From: Rhizobium sp. 9140
GTDB taxonomy: Bacteria; Pseudomonadota; Alphaproteobacteria; Rhizobiales; Rhizobiaceae
Length of the DNA stretch: 64,000 bases
Direction of reading: 5' to 3'
Assembly (NCBI RefSeq): GCF_900067135.1
Contig: NZ_FJUR01000001.1
Span: 62,001 to 126,000, forward strand
Shown: positions 19,694 through 28,804 of the stretch, in pieces
Position numbering within the stretch: position 1 is the stretch's first letter
How the letters are laid out: every line of letters begins with the position of its first letter
Made by a program: the position numbers and the translations under genes
Notes under the pieces: model-generated
Seen by the model: the letters and a program-made list of their open reading frames with translations, nothing else
What the model was told of the DNA's origin: nothing
Database searches by the model: none

Positions 19694-20413
19694 TTATTGC
19701 GCCGCCTGGCGCGGCTGCAGCTTTTCGTCGATCTGGCGCGACAGGATCGCGGAGAACTCGTCGGCAAAGCCTTCCATGCGGGAGTTGATCTTGCCCGCAT
19801 CCGCCGTGAACTTGTTGTAGGCGATCACCGCGGGGATAGCGGCGAGCAGGCCGATGGCGGTGGCCAGCAGCGCTTCCGCGATACCCGGCGCCACGACCGC
19901 AAGGTTGGTGGACTTCGACCCGGCAATGGCCTGGAACGAGGTCATGATGCCGATGACGGTACCGAACAGGCCGACGAACGGGCCGGCCGAACCGATGGTG
20001 GCAAGCGAGCCGAGCCGCGCTTCCAGCGCCTCGGACTCGCGCGAGAGCGTCACGTCCATCGCCCGGTCGATCCGCATCTGAAGACCGATGGGCGACCGTG
20101 CGCCGCGCTCGAAGCTCTTCTTCCACTCGCGCATGGCCGAGACGAAGATCGCCCCCATGCCGGAGGTCTGGCGGTCGGACAGGGTGCGGTAGAGCTCTTC
20201 CAGCGACTGGCCCGACCAGAACACCTGCTCGAAACTATCGAGCTGGCGACGGACGCGGGCATAGCGAATGGTCTTGTCGACCACGATGGCCCAGGTCCAG
20301 ACCGAGGCGGCCATGAGCCCGAGCATGACCAGCTTCACGACGAAGCCGGCCTCCATGAAAAGAGACCACAACGTCACGTCCGTGGTCACAGCGGCCAATC
20401 CAGCCTGTTCCAT
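19694..20413 (-). CDS. tolQ: TolQ, proton-channel subunit
   Basis: MotA/TolQ/ExbB-family inner-membrane protein forming the pentameric channel around TolR. 239 residues from the ATG at 20413. There are three membrane segments: one near the N terminus ([18 protein letters not shown]) and two in the C-terminal half ([16 protein letters not shown] and [20 protein letters not shown]). The frame is open 11 codons upstream, but the chosen start matches the usual TolQ N terminus. It is the first tol gene proper; a partial CtrA box (TTAA-N7-TTAC) lies at 20628-20642. Confidence 0.95.
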   Translation of the reverse strand: MEQAGLAAVTTDVTLWSLFMEAGFVVKLVMLGLMAASVWTWAIVVDKTIRYARVRRQLDSFEQVFWSGQSLEELYRTLSDRQTSGMGAIFVSAMREWKKSFERGARSPIGLQMRIDRAMDVTLSRESEALEARLGSLATIGSAGPFVGLFGTVIGIMTSFQAIAGSKSTNLAVVAPGIAEALLATAIGLLAAIPAVIAYNKFTADAGKINSRMEGFADEFSAILSRQIDEKLQPRQAAQ

Positions 20414-20702
20414 GCTATCAAATCCCCGAATCCGGACGCCCGGCAAGAGCCATCACATGCTCGACGCCAGGTCGCTCAAACGTCATTGTTTTCAAGTTCG
20501 CCCCGGCAGCCCGCCGCCGATCGCACACGTGCAATCCAAGCTTCGGGCAAACCTTTCCCGCGTAATCTTGGTCAAAGGATGACGTGCACTGCACAAAATC
20601 CCGTGGGTCGATAAGACATCATTATGGTTAAGGGAGTGTTACCGCGCTCGGCCCTGCGGGTTCGGCGTCGAGCGAAAGCACGGCCCGACAGCTATCGGTG
20701 CG

Positions 20703-21743
20703 TCAGATATCCGCACCGAGCGAGCGGAAAAGCGTGCAGTACCGCGCCGCCGCACTGTCCCACTGGAAATCCCCTGCGCGCACCAGACCTTCCGCGGCAA
20801 GCCGCCTGCGCAGATTCTCGTCGCGCATCAGCGCCACGATGCCGTCCGCGATCGCGGTGTCGGACAGGGGATCGACCAGCATGGCGGCATTGCCCGCGAT
20901 CTCGCCTGTCGCGGTGGCCGACGATGTCAGCACCGGCGTGTTGCAAGCCATGGCCTCGACAATCGGCAGGCCGAAGCCCTCGTAGAGCGAGGGAAACAGG
21001 AAGGTTTCGGCACCCGCCATCAGCGGCCCCATATGCGCCTCATCGACATAGCCGATCAGCTTCGTGCGCGGCACGTCGGGGATGGACGCGACATCGCCGA
21101 ACACGTGCGCACGCCCGAGATTGCCGGAGACGACGAGCGTGATCTCTTGCGGAAGCGCGCGCTGCGCGATGGCCCAGGCGCGAAGCGTCGCTGCCAGGTT
21201 CTTGCGCCGGTCGGCGGTGGCCTGGAGCAAAAGGTATCGTTCGGGCAGGTCGAGCGCGGTTCGCGTGGCGGCGATTTCATACGCCGCATAAGGGCGGAAA
21301 TGGCGGCTGACGCCGTTCGGGATAACGTCGATCCGGCCCGCGTCGATGGGAAGCGTGGCCGCGATCCGCTGGCGCGAGAATTCCGACACCGTGACGACCC
21401 GCGCGGCGCGCCGGACCAGCATCGGCAGCAGCGCCTTATAGAAAGCCGTGAAGGAGCGGGAGAAGAATTCGGGTACATCCAGAAAAGCGACGTCGTGGAG
21501 GGTAACGACCTGGTTTCCCTTGGCGACGGGTCCCGTGGCCGATGGCGACCAGAGGAGATGGCCGCGCGCGCGAACCGGCAGCACGACCTGCTCCCAGGCA
21601 TGCGCCTTCATGCCGCCGAGCGGGCGATCCGGCACGATTTCGGTCATCGGCCCTAGCCGCGTGGCGATCTCGGCAGCAACCCGCTGCTGGCCACCCATGG
21701 CGAATTTCGTGACCCGGGCGTTGACGGCTATCTTCATGGACAT
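20703..21743 (-). CDS. Glycosyltransferase family 4 protein
   Basis: 346-residue GT-B fold enzyme. The N-terminal Rossmann domain begins MKIAVNARVTKFAMGGQQRV and contains VVTLHDVAFLD. The linker region has VVTVSEFSRQRI, and the C-terminal domain carries the nucleotide-sugar motif EGFGLPIVEAMACNTPV. Donor and acceptor cannot be read from the sequence; the best general guess is a mannosyl- or glucosyltransferase for surface polysaccharide. It lies between ybgC and tolQ on the same strand, a place where the two are normally adjacent, so it may be co-transcribed with the Tol genes. Confidence 0.85.
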   Translation of the reverse strand: MSMKIAVNARVTKFAMGGQQRVAAEIATRLGPMTEIVPDRPLGGMKAHAWEQVVLPVRARGHLLWSPSATGPVAKGNQVVTLHDVAFLDVPEFFSRSFTAFYKALLPMLVRRAARVVTVSEFSRQRIAATLPIDAGRIDVIPNGVSRHFRPYAAYEIAATRTALDLPERYLLLQATADRRKNLAATLRAWAIAQRALPQEITLVVSGNLGRAHVFGDVASIPDVPRTKLIGYVDEAHMGPLMAGAETFLFPSLYEGFGLPIVEAMACNTPVLTSSATATGEIAGNAAMLVDPLSDTAIADGIVALMRDENLRRRLAAEGLVRAGDFQWDSAAARYCTLFRSLGADI

Positions 21744-21819
21744 CCCCTATCGCCGTTTCTGTAGCATGCGGGAATGAAACTTCGGTTAGCAGCCTGCGCA
21801 CCCGCGAGAACGGCTTGTC

Positions 21820-22251
21820 TCAGGCGAGGAATTTTGCGGCCAGCGCTTCCGGCAGGCGTCGCGGACGCCCGGCGGCGTTGATGACGGCGATGACGACCTT
21901 TGCGGCGATCAGCAGGCGATCGTCGCAGAGGATCTGCTGTTGCAGCACCATCTTCGCACCGCCGGCCTTTTCCGTCACGGTGCGAATGGTCAGGATATCG
22001 TCCATGCGGGCCGGCAGGCGGAAGTCTATTTCCATACGGTGGACGACGAAGACGAGCCCCTCGGCATCGGCCGTCAGGAGAGCGCGCTGCTCGACGCCGA
22101 GGCAGCGCAGATAATCCGTGCGGCCGCGCTCGAGGAAATGCAGGTAGCGGGCGTGATAGACGAGGCCGGAGAAATCGGTATCTTCGTAATAGACCCGCTG
22201 GTGGAGCAGATGCCCTTCGTCGCCCAGCCGACCCGCAATCGAATAATCCAC
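21820..22251 (-). CDS. ybgC: Acyl-CoA thioesterase YbgC
   Basis: Hot-dog-fold thioesterase typically found beside tolQ. 143 residues from a GTG start at 22251, chosen because the mature family begins near SIAGRLGDEGHLLHQ and a GAGG site lies upstream; a TTG at 22332 would give 170 residues. The catalytic motif YYEDTDFSGLVYHARYLHFLERGR holds the active Asp and the Tyr/His pair. In this family short-chain or acyl-ACP thioesters are substrates, with a link to phospholipid metabolism. It is divergent from sqdB. Confidence 0.9.
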   Translation of the reverse strand: MDYSIAGRLGDEGHLLHQRVYYEDTDFSGLVYHARYLHFLERGRTDYLRCLGVEQRALLTADAEGLVFVVHRMEIDFRLPARMDDILTIRTVTEKAGGAKMVLQQQILCDDRLLIAAKVVIAVINAAGRPRRLPEALAAKFLA

Positions 22252-22423
22252 GTCCTGCCGCCTCTTATGCCCGTCCTCATGTTCGTAAGGCCGTTGTGGC
22301 GCAAAGAAGCGATCGCGACAAGCATTGAACAACTGTCATAATTTCTAATTACAGCGGTGAAGGCGCAAAATTCATTCCAGAGGCGGGCAACCGTCGATCG
22401 ACATTTCTTCAGGAGGCGACGTC

Positions 22424-23644
22424 ATGAAGATTGCAGTGATGGGCGGAGACGGTTTCATCGGCTGGCCGACGGCCCTGCACCTGTCCGAGGCGGGCCACGA
22501 CGTCCACATCCTCGACAATCTCTCGCGCCGGTGGATCGACACGGAACTCGGCGTGCAGTCCCTGACACCGATGGACTCCATCCAGGAGCGCACGCGCATC
22601 TGGCATGCCGAGACGGGGCGCCGCATCCATTTCAACCTGATCGACCTCGGTCGGGACTACGAGCTTCTGAAAAACTGGCTGGCCGAGCATCGCCCGGATG
22701 CCGTGATCCACTTCGCCGAACAGCGCGCCGCGCCCTATTCGATGAAGAGCGACCGGCACAAGAACTACACGGTCAACAACAACGTCTCGGCAACGCACAA
22801 CCTGCTCAACGCGCTGGTGGAACTGCACCTCGACGCGCATCTGGTGCATCTGGGAACCATGGGCGTCTATGGATATTCGACGGTGGGCGCCGCGATCCCC
22901 GAGGGTTATCTGCCCGTCGGCATCACCACGCAGAGCGGCGAGACGGTAAGTCAGGATATTCTTTACCCGGCTAATCCAGGCTCGATCTACCACATGACCA
23001 AGTGCCTCGATCAGCTGCTGTTCCAGTTCTACGCCAAGAACGACGCGTTGCGCATCACCGACCTGCATCAGGGCATCGTCTGGGGTACGCATACCGAGCA
23101 GACCCGGCGCCACGAGCAGCTGGTCAACCGCTTCGACTATGATGGCGACTACGGCACGGTGCTGAACCGCTTCCTGATACAGGCCGCCATCGGCTATCCC
23201 CTCACCGTGCACGGCACGGGCGGGCAGACCCGGGCCTTCATCCACATTCAGGACTCCGTGCGCTGCATCGAGCTGGCCCTGAAGAACCCGCCGCAGCGGG
23301 GATCGCGTGTCGAGATCTTCAACCAGATGACCGAGACGCACCGGGTGCGCGATCTTGCCCGGATGATCGGCGACATGACCGGCGCCGAGATCGCCTGGCT
23401 GCCGAACCCGCGCAAGGAAGCGCCGGAGAACGACCTTGTGGTGAAGAACGACAAGTTCCTCGACCTCGGCCTCGCCCCGACGAAGCTCAAGGACGGCCTG
23501 CTGTCGGAGATCGTCGATGTGGCGAAGAAATACGCCTATCGCGTCGATCGCAGTCGCGTTCCCGCCGTTTCCGCCTGGACGAAGGACATCGCCGCAAAGA
23601 TCGTCCATGACCCGGAAGGGCGCCGGCTGAAATCGGTTTCATGA
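22424..23644 (+). CDS. sqdB: UDP-sulfoquinovose synthase
   Basis: Converts UDP-glucose and sulfite to UDP-sulfoquinovose for the sulfolipid SQDG. 406 residues of the extended short-chain dehydrogenase type. The NAD loop GGDGFIG is at 7-13. The active-site set is Thr145 (LGTMGVYG) with Tyr189 and Lys193 (YHMTK), as in plant SQD1. The start has an AGGAGG site. First gene of sqdB-sqdD-sqdC; its TGA overlaps the sqdD ATG (ATGA). It is divergent from ybgC, and a phosphate-box half site (CTGTCAT) lies at 22333-22339. Confidence 0.95.
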   Translation: MKIAVMGGDGFIGWPTALHLSEAGHDVHILDNLSRRWIDTELGVQSLTPMDSIQERTRIWHAETGRRIHFNLIDLGRDYELLKNWLAEHRPDAVIHFAEQRAAPYSMKSDRHKNYTVNNNVSATHNLLNALVELHLDAHLVHLGTMGVYGYSTVGAAIPEGYLPVGITTQSGETVSQDILYPANPGSIYHMTKCLDQLLFQFYAKNDALRITDLHQGIVWGTHTEQTRRHEQLVNRFDYDGDYGTVLNRFLIQAAIGYPLTVHGTGGQTRAFIHIQDSVRCIELALKNPPQRGSRVEIFNQMTETHRVRDLARMIGDMTGAEIAWLPNPRKEAPENDLVVKNDKFLDLGLAPTKLKDGLLSEIVDVAKKYAYRVDRSRVPAVSAWTKDIAAKIVHDPEGRRLKSVS

Positions 23645-24474
23645 GCGGAGACGCCGCCCACGCCTTCGTCACGCTGGTGACCAATGCCGATTACGCGATG
23701 GGCGCGAAAGCGCTCTGCCGCTCGATCCGCCGGACAGGCACCCGGGCCGATATCGTCGTTCTTCATACGCCGGCAGTCGCTCTGGATGTGCTCGCGCCCT
23801 TGGGCGCTTTCGATGTGCGGCTGATCGAAACCGATCTGCTGCCGCTGTCGGACGCGTTCAACGAGCGGCATGCAAGGCGGAATGTCCATGCCGCAGCGCC
23901 CTTCACCAAGGGGCGCAAGCCGGCCTTTCATTCGCCGCTCGACAATTTCTGCAAGCTGCGGCTCTGGCAGTTGACGGACTACGAGCGCTGCATCTTTATC
24001 GACGCCGATGCTCTGGTTCTGAGGAACATCGACCGGCTTTTCGCCTATCCGGAATTCTCGGCCGCGCCCAACGTCTACGAAAGCCTTGCCGATTTCCACC
24101 GGCTGAACTCCGGCGTCTTCGTGGCCAAACCCACCGACGAGACGTTCCGGGCGATGTTGCAAAGGCTGGATATGCCGGACGCGTTCTGGCCCCGCACCGA
24201 CCAGAGTTTTCTGCAGGCGTTCTTCCCCGACTGGCACGGCCTGCCGGTGACGATGAACATGCTGCAATATGTGTGGTTCGCGCTGCCGGGCCTGTGGGAC
24301 TGGCCTTCCATCGGCGTGCTGCACTACCAGTATGAAAAGCCGTGGGAGACGGATCACCCGAAGGCGGAGGCGCTGAAACCGCTGATCGACCTCTGGCACG
24401 CCTTCCACGACGGCACCGACATTCCCGATATCGCGCGCCTTTCCGGCCCCTCCTTCAGCGAAAGAGCCGGCTGA
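23641..24474 (+). CDS. sqdD: GT8-type glycosyltransferase, probable sulfoquinovosyltransferase SqdD
   Basis: 277 residues resembling the glycogenin-like GT8 family. It opens AFVTLVTNADYAMGAKALCRS. The metal-binding DAD motif is at 121-123 (FIDADALV), and later residues LNSGVFVAKP and the closing HYQYEKPWE match the fold. In Rhodobacter and Sinorhizobium sqdD lies in the sulfolipid operon and is proposed to transfer sulfoquinovose to diacylglycerol. Overlaps sqdB by 4 nt and sqdC by 1 nt, so the three are translated in a coupled way. Confidence 0.88.
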   Translation: MSGDAAHAFVTLVTNADYAMGAKALCRSIRRTGTRADIVVLHTPAVALDVLAPLGAFDVRLIETDLLPLSDAFNERHARRNVHAAAPFTKGRKPAFHSPLDNFCKLRLWQLTDYERCIFIDADALVLRNIDRLFAYPEFSAAPNVYESLADFHRLNSGVFVAKPTDETFRAMLQRLDMPDAFWPRTDQSFLQAFFPDWHGLPVTMNMLQYVWFALPGLWDWPSIGVLHYQYEKPWETDHPKAEALKPLIDLWHAFHDGTDIPDIARLSGPSFSERAG

Positions 24475-25373
24475 TGCGGATTCTGGTCTCGGGCGCAACA
24501 GGCATCGTCGGTCGCTTCGTGGTGGAGCATCTGCTCGCACAGGGCCATGAGGTGCTGGCCGGCGTCAGGGCGGCGACGCACACCCTGCCCTTCTCACGCC
24601 CTGTCGAGACCACGCTCCTCTCGCTCGATCCCGACGCGACCCTGCCCGACTTCGACGGATGCGATGCTCTGGTCCATGCCGCCTTCCAGCACCTGCCCGG
24701 CCGATATCGCGGTGGCGAGGGCAACGACCCCGATGGCTTCCGGCGCGCCAACCTTCACGGCTCCGTGCGCCTGTTCGAAGCGGCGAAACACGCCGGCGTC
24801 CGGCGCTGCATCTTTCTGTCCAGCCGCGCCGTCTATGGCCGTCAGCCGGATGGCATTCTCCTGACGGAGGATATGACGCCCGCACCCGAGAGCCTGTACG
24901 GTATCGTCAAATGGGAAGCAGAACAGGCGCTGCGTGCCTTGAGCGGAGAGGATTTCGTGACGGCCAGCCTCCGCGCCACAGGCGTTTACGGCCTGCTTTC
25001 CGATCTGCCGCACAAATGGGAAACGCTTGCGCGGGACTACCTCTCCGGCCGGCCGGTCGAGGATCGCGTCGGCACCGAGGTCCATGGTGACGATCTGGCG
25101 GCTGCGATCCTCCTTCTTCTCACGACGGACGCCACGCTTGTCAGTGGCCGGGCGTTCAACGCTTCCGACCTCCTGATGAGCCACCACGACGTCCTCTCCG
25201 AACTTCAGCAGGCCACCGCTTGCGTTCATCCGCTACCCAAGCCTCTGGACAAAAGCCTGTTCCATCCGATGGACACAAGCCGCCTGCGTTCGCTCGGCTG
25301 GCATCCCGGCGGGACCGAGCGTTTCCGCGCCGACATCGCAGCCCTTTCGGAACATCTGACAGACAACCGGTGA
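24474..25373 (+). CDS. sqdC: NAD-dependent epimerase/reductase, probable SqdC
   Basis: 299-residue short-chain dehydrogenase. The nucleotide loop GATGIVG is at 7-13 and the active-site Tyr/Lys pair is in LYGIVKWE. In Rhodobacter and Sinorhizobium the third gene of the sqdBDC cluster is sqdC, a reductase-like protein of uncertain exact role in sulfolipid synthesis; the name rests on position. Its ATG overlaps the sqdD TGA by one base. The open frame continues upstream to 24342 but overlaps sqdD, so the coupled ATG is preferred. Confidence 0.8.
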   Translation: MRILVSGATGIVGRFVVEHLLAQGHEVLAGVRAATHTLPFSRPVETTLLSLDPDATLPDFDGCDALVHAAFQHLPGRYRGGEGNDPDGFRRANLHGSVRLFEAAKHAGVRRCIFLSSRAVYGRQPDGILLTEDMTPAPESLYGIVKWEAEQALRALSGEDFVTASLRATGVYGLLSDLPHKWETLARDYLSGRPVEDRVGTEVHGDDLAAAILLLLTTDATLVSGRAFNASDLLMSHHDVLSELQQATACVHPLPKPLDKSLFHPMDTSRLRSLGWHPGGTERFRADIAALSEHLTDNR

Positions 25374-25389
25374 CGGCACGACTTGCTCC

Positions 25390-25713
25390 TTATTCCTTGC
25401 CCTTTCCCGGCGTCTTCTTCTGCTTCTCCACCCAGTCCCGTCCGGCGTCGCCACCCCAGAGCAGCCAGGCGATGTAGCCGGGAGAGGGATCGCTATCGTC
25501 GCCAAAATTCTTGGCGCGCTTGTCGACCTTGTGGCGGGAAAAATAGCTCGACATGCGCTTGATCGTATCGGGAGACAGGTTGGCGCGGTTCTTGAGGTCG
25601 CGGGCACGCGCGACGCCGATCTGCGTGCCGCCCCGCTTGAACGTCTGGCGAAACTCGAGGCCCTTTTCCGCCGCCTTGGCGACCGCCTCCGGGGGAATGT
25701 GATCGCCGGCCAT
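25390..25713 (-). CDS. Conserved small protein with a GYIAWLLWGGD motif
   Basis: 107 residues from the ATG at 25713. A helical N-terminal half contains VARARDLKNRANLSPDTIKRM and SSYFSRHKVDKRAKNFG. The C-terminal half has PGYIAWLLWGGDAGRDWVEKQKK, a sequence I associate with small proteins also seen near phage genes; the function is not known to me. A basic tail follows (KTPGKGKE). Its start overlaps the stop of the Hva1-family gene by one base, so the two are coupled. It is convergent with sqdC across 16 bp. Confidence 0.75.
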   Translation of the reverse strand: MAGDHIPPEAVAKAAEKGLEFRQTFKRGGTQIGVARARDLKNRANLSPDTIKRMSSYFSRHKVDKRAKNFGDDSDPSPGYIAWLLWGGDAGRDWVEKQKKTPGKGKE

Positions 25714-25928
25714 CAGTTCGCACGCAGTTCCGAATGGCTCTTCAGCACATGCGCGCCGTCTTCCTGACTGATGAGGTAGGCCGGCTCGTCGGTCGAGGCC
25801 TTGCGCTTGATCTTGTGACCCTTGATGGTGCGCTCGACATCCTCGGTGAAGCTTTCGTCCACCTTCCCTTCCGCCGTGCCCTGTCCCCATTTCCATGACA
25901 CCGTAGTGCCTTTTGCAAATTTCTTCAT
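25713..25928 (-). CDS. DUF2945 / Hva1 TUDOR-domain protein
   Basis: 71-residue basic protein beginning MKKFAKGTTVSWKWGQGTAEG and containing a KVDESFTEDVERTIKGHKIKR stretch. This matches the hypervirulence-associated TUDOR domain (DUF2945), a small beta-barrel of unknown role. The start at 25928 is supported by AGAGGAG upstream. Its stop overlaps the next gene's ATG. It lies 64 bp downstream of the Nudix gene on the same strand. Confidence 0.85.
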   Translation of the reverse strand: MKKFAKGTTVSWKWGQGTAEGKVDESFTEDVERTIKGHKIKRKASTDEPAYLISQEDGAHVLKSHSELRAN

Positions 25929-25992
25929 CGCTTGCTCCTCTGACGCGACGGTCGGTCGCTTCAGAAAATGCGCGTCGGTGAAACGGGTTCCG

Positions 25993-26502
25993 TCAGATGA
26001 GGTCGAGATCGCCATCGTGCCAGACGATATGCCGGCTGGTCTCGGGCAATGTCTCGATCTCCTCGGCAATGAAATAGGGCGGAATATCGAGCGCGCGCAG
26101 TGCTGCGACAGTCGCAGGCACCCATTTGAACTCCAGATCGCTCTTGCCGTCGCGGTTGCGATGCACGATCTCGGTGGCGTGGAACGGAAAGACCGGAGGC
26201 ACGGTCATCAGATAGTAGAAGCCGATCTCGTGGAAATCGCGCGCCTCGTAATGGAAGAAATTCTCGACCGTCCACAAGAGGCGCTCGACGGTGACATCGA
26301 CGCCCAGTTCCTCCTGCATCTCGCGACGAAGGGTTGCTTCGGACGTCTCGCCGATTTCGGCGCGACCGCCCGGAAATGTCCAGAACGTCTCGTGCACGGC
26401 CCGGTGGACAAGGACATGCCCGTCGCGAAAACCCAGCCCCGCGATCCGGAAATTGAACCGTTTGTTGCCGGCATCGAGCCGGACCATCTTGCGTTTGCTC
26501 AT
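25993..26502 (-). CDS. Nudix hydrolase
   Basis: 169-residue pyrophosphohydrolase. The Nudix box GX5EX7REUXEEXGU is complete at residues 46-68 (G46, E52, R60, E61, E64, E65, G67). Substrate class cannot be told; the motif is compatible with nucleoside diphosphate derivatives. The frame stays open far upstream, but the real start is the ATG at 26502, which overlaps the stop of the phosphoesterase gene by one base (TGATG). Part of a coupled run behind ruvB. Confidence 0.9.
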   Translation of the reverse strand: MSKRKMVRLDAGNKRFNFRIAGLGFRDGHVLVHRAVHETFWTFPGGRAEIGETSEATLRREMQEELGVDVTVERLLWTVENFFHYEARDFHEIGFYYLMTVPPVFPFHATEIVHRNRDGKSDLEFKWVPATVAALRALDIPPYFIAEEIETLPETSRHIVWHDGDLDLI

Positions 26503-27368
26503 CAGCCCAGCTCCACGACGGTGATCTCCGGTGGCGAGCCGAGCCGGACCGGAAGGATGGACGTACCAAGCCCGCCGGACACGACAAGATGGCGGCCGTC
26601 TTCGACAATATGCCCATAGGCATAGCGACTGCCGAAGCGTGACGGTACGACGGGAGAATAGCCGAACAGGCGGATCTGCCCGCCATGGGTGTGGCCGGAC
26701 AGCGTGACGGCAACGCGTGCGGGGACGGCCGGGAAGATGTCCGGCTCGTGCGCCATGAGGATGACGGGTGCGGCGTCGGTCACGCTTGCCAGCGTGCCGG
26801 CGAGATCGTCGAGCCCGGCGGCCGGAAACAGCTGATCCGCAAGACCGGCCAGCCAGAAGGCGTGCCCGTCCTTTTCGAGGCGCACGGCGCGATTGTTGTA
26901 GAGCGGCACGCCGAGACGATCGAGCACGGCCTGAACGGTCACGGGCCTGCCGCTCTCCATGGCCTGCGGATCGTCCAGCCAGTCGTGATTGCCGAGAATG
27001 GCGTGTACGCCGAGCGGCGCGCGCAACGGCCGCAACGCCTCGCCCCAGGCCTCCGGCGGCACCGGCGATCCCAGCCGCATGCCCGAAAGAAAGTCCCCGA
27101 GCAACAGGATCATGTCGCCGCCAAGGCCATTCGCCTGATGCGCGATCTCGGCGATCCGCGATGCGGGCATGTAAGGGTCGCAGGCATGAATATCGCTGAC
27201 CAGAACGAGCCGCAGCACCAGACCCTGCGGCCAGCCCGGCGGCGTCATCCGGTGCGTGACGACACGGGGACGGCCGCGCGGCTCGATGCCGACAGCGTAG
27301 GCGCCGGCGGACAAGGCCGCCAGCACGAACGCACTGAGCGTCTTCAGGAGCCCGCGCCGGGAGAGCAC
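26502..27368 (-). CDS. Metallophosphoesterase (YkuE/YaeI-like)
   Basis: 288 residues with a hydrophobic N terminus carrying SRRGLLKT, which resembles a Tat signal or membrane anchor. Calcineurin-like metal motifs are complete: SDIHACD, GDFLSG, GNHDWLDD, a His in LMAHEPD and GHTHGGQ. Related proteins act on phospholipid headgroup or UDP-linked phosphodiesters at the membrane; the substrate here is unknown. The start codon is GTG, placed immediately after the ruvB TGA. Its own stop overlaps the Nudix start. Confidence 0.88.
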   Translation of the reverse strand: MLSRRGLLKTLSAFVLAALSAGAYAVGIEPRGRPRVVTHRMTPPGWPQGLVLRLVLVSDIHACDPYMPASRIAEIAHQANGLGGDMILLLGDFLSGMRLGSPVPPEAWGEALRPLRAPLGVHAILGNHDWLDDPQAMESGRPVTVQAVLDRLGVPLYNNRAVRLEKDGHAFWLAGLADQLFPAAGLDDLAGTLASVTDAAPVILMAHEPDIFPAVPARVAVTLSGHTHGGQIRLFGYSPVVPSRFGSRYAYGHIVEDGRHLVVSGGLGTSILPVRLGSPPEITVVELG

Positions 27369-28409
27369 TCAGTCGTCCTCCTGGAACAGGCGGAACTGCG
27401 AGGCTTCGAGATCCTTGGGCGGCACAAGCCCGAGATGTTTCCAAGCATTGACGGTCAGCACGCGGCCGCGCGGCGTGCGCTGGATGAAGCCCTGCTGGAT
27501 CATATAGGGCTCGATGATATCCTCGATCGCATCGCGCGGCTCGGACAGACCCGCCGCGATCGTCTCGATGCCGACGGGACCGCCGCCGAAGTTGAGCGCG
27601 ATCATAGTGAGGTAGCGCGTGTCGAGCTGGTCGAAGCCCATATTATCGACGAGCAGCCGCGTCAGCGCCTCGTCGGCGATCTGCCGCGTGACCGCTTCGG
27701 CCCTGGCGACCTGCGCGAAATCCCGCACCCGGCGCAGGAGCCGCCCGGCAATGCGCGGCGTTCCCCGCGCGCGCCGCGCGATCTCGCGCGCGCCACCGTC
27801 GGTAATGCCAAGTCCCATCAGCCGCGCCCCGCGCCGCACGATCAGCTCCAGCTCCTCCACCGTGTAGAAGCTGAGACGCACGGGAATGCCGAAACGGTCG
27901 CGCAGCGGCGTCGTGAGCAGCCCGAGCCGCGTGGTGGCGGCGACCAGCGTGAACTTCGACAGGTCGATCTTCACGGAGCGCGCCGCAGGCCCCTCGCCGA
28001 TGATCAGGTCGAGCTGGAAATCCTCCATGGCGGGATAGAGGATTTCCTCGACCGCCGGGTTCAGCCGGTGGATTTCGTCGATGAAGAGCACATCGCGCTC
28101 TTCCAGATTGGTGAGCAGCGCCGCGAGATCGCCGGCCTTGGCGATGACGGGACCGGATGTCGAGCGGAAATTGACGCCCAGCTCCTTGGCCATGATCTGC
28201 GCCAGCGTCGTCTTGCCGAGACCGGGCGGACCAACGAACAGCACATGATCCAGCGCCTCGCCGCGATGCTTCGCTGCTTCGATGAAGACCTTCAGATTGG
28301 CACGCGCCTCCGCCTGGCCGGTAAACTCGTCCAGCGACTGCGGCCGAAGCGCGGTATCGAGATCCTCGCCCCGCTTTTCGGGAGAGATCAGGCGGGTTTC
28401 GTCTGTCAT
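27369..28409 (-). CDS. ruvB: Holliday junction branch-migration helicase RuvB
   Basis: AAA+ motor that drives branch migration on RuvA-bound junctions. 346 residues. Walker A GPPGLGKT is at 60-67 and Walker B DEIH at 111-114. The arginine-finger/sensor region [16 protein letters not shown] and the C-terminal winged helix ([17 protein letters not shown]) follow. Its ATG overlaps the TGA of a PIN toxin gene (ATGA), so ruvB translation here is coupled to a toxin-antitoxin module instead of directly to ruvA. Confidence 0.97.
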   Translation of the reverse strand: MTDETRLISPEKRGEDLDTALRPQSLDEFTGQAEARANLKVFIEAAKHRGEALDHVLFVGPPGLGKTTLAQIMAKELGVNFRSTSGPVIAKAGDLAALLTNLEERDVLFIDEIHRLNPAVEEILYPAMEDFQLDLIIGEGPAARSVKIDLSKFTLVAATTRLGLLTTPLRDRFGIPVRLSFYTVEELELIVRRGARLMGLGITDGGAREIARRARGTPRIAGRLLRRVRDFAQVARAEAVTRQIADEALTRLLVDNMGFDQLDTRYLTMIALNFGGGPVGIETIAAGLSEPRDAIEDIIEPYMIQQGFIQRTPRGRVLTVNAWKHLGLVPPKDLEASQFRLFQEDD

Positions 28410-28804
28410 GCGAGAAGTTCCATTCCGGGGATGAGGCGGGCAGCCTTCCGGTCAAACGTAACGATGTTCTCGCAGCCGGCTTGCTTGGCAAAGCCCGCGA
28501 TGAGGACGTCCGCAATATCGATTTTCGCAAATTCATCTGACGAAAAGACGCCTTTTATGACATCCGAATCCTCGAAAACGATCTCGCGGCTGGCCATCAA
28601 GCCTTCAAACAGTGTTGCGATGTCATGGTTTTTGAAACCATAGCTCCTGCTCAGGACCCAACAGGCTTCGGCGAACACGAAGGTGGAAATATAGGCCGGA
28701 TCGGCAGCCGATCTCGAACGGAAGAACGCGACTGCGCTCTGGTTCTGCTCGGCGTTATCCGTCATCAGAAACCGGAGAAGCACGTTTGTATCGATTCCAA
28801 TCAC
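28406..28804 (-). CDS. PIN-domain toxin (VapC-like)
   Basis: 132-residue predicted RNase toxin. The four acidic metal ligands of PIN domains are visible: Asp5 (GIDTNVLL), Glu46 ([10 protein letters not shown]), Asp99 ([10 protein letters not shown]) and Asp118 ([11 protein letters not shown]). The start is taken as the GTG at 28804 because GGAGG lies 7 nt upstream; ATGs at 28825 and 28849 are open but sit deep inside the antitoxin gene. It overlaps the antitoxin by 50 nt and ruvB by 4 nt. It is paired with an AbrB-type antitoxin, not the more common RHH type. Confidence 0.88.
   Translation of the reverse strand: MIGIDTNVLLRFLMTDNAEQNQSAVAFFRSRSAADPAYISTFVFAEACWVLSRSYGFKNHDIATLFEGLMASREIVFEDSDVIKGVFSSDEFAKIDIADVLIAGFAKQAGCENIVTFDRKAARLIPGMELLA

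Noticed and set aside
22357..25373. sqdBDC as a recent insertion between ruv and tol genes
   Set aside because: As I recall, sqd genes lie near ruv in Sinorhizobium too, and base composition matches the surroundings, so it is probably ancestral order.
26503..27444. Long upstream extension of the Nudix frame
   Set aside because: It runs antiparallel in reading phase through the phosphoesterase gene; the coupled ATG at 26502 is the natural start.
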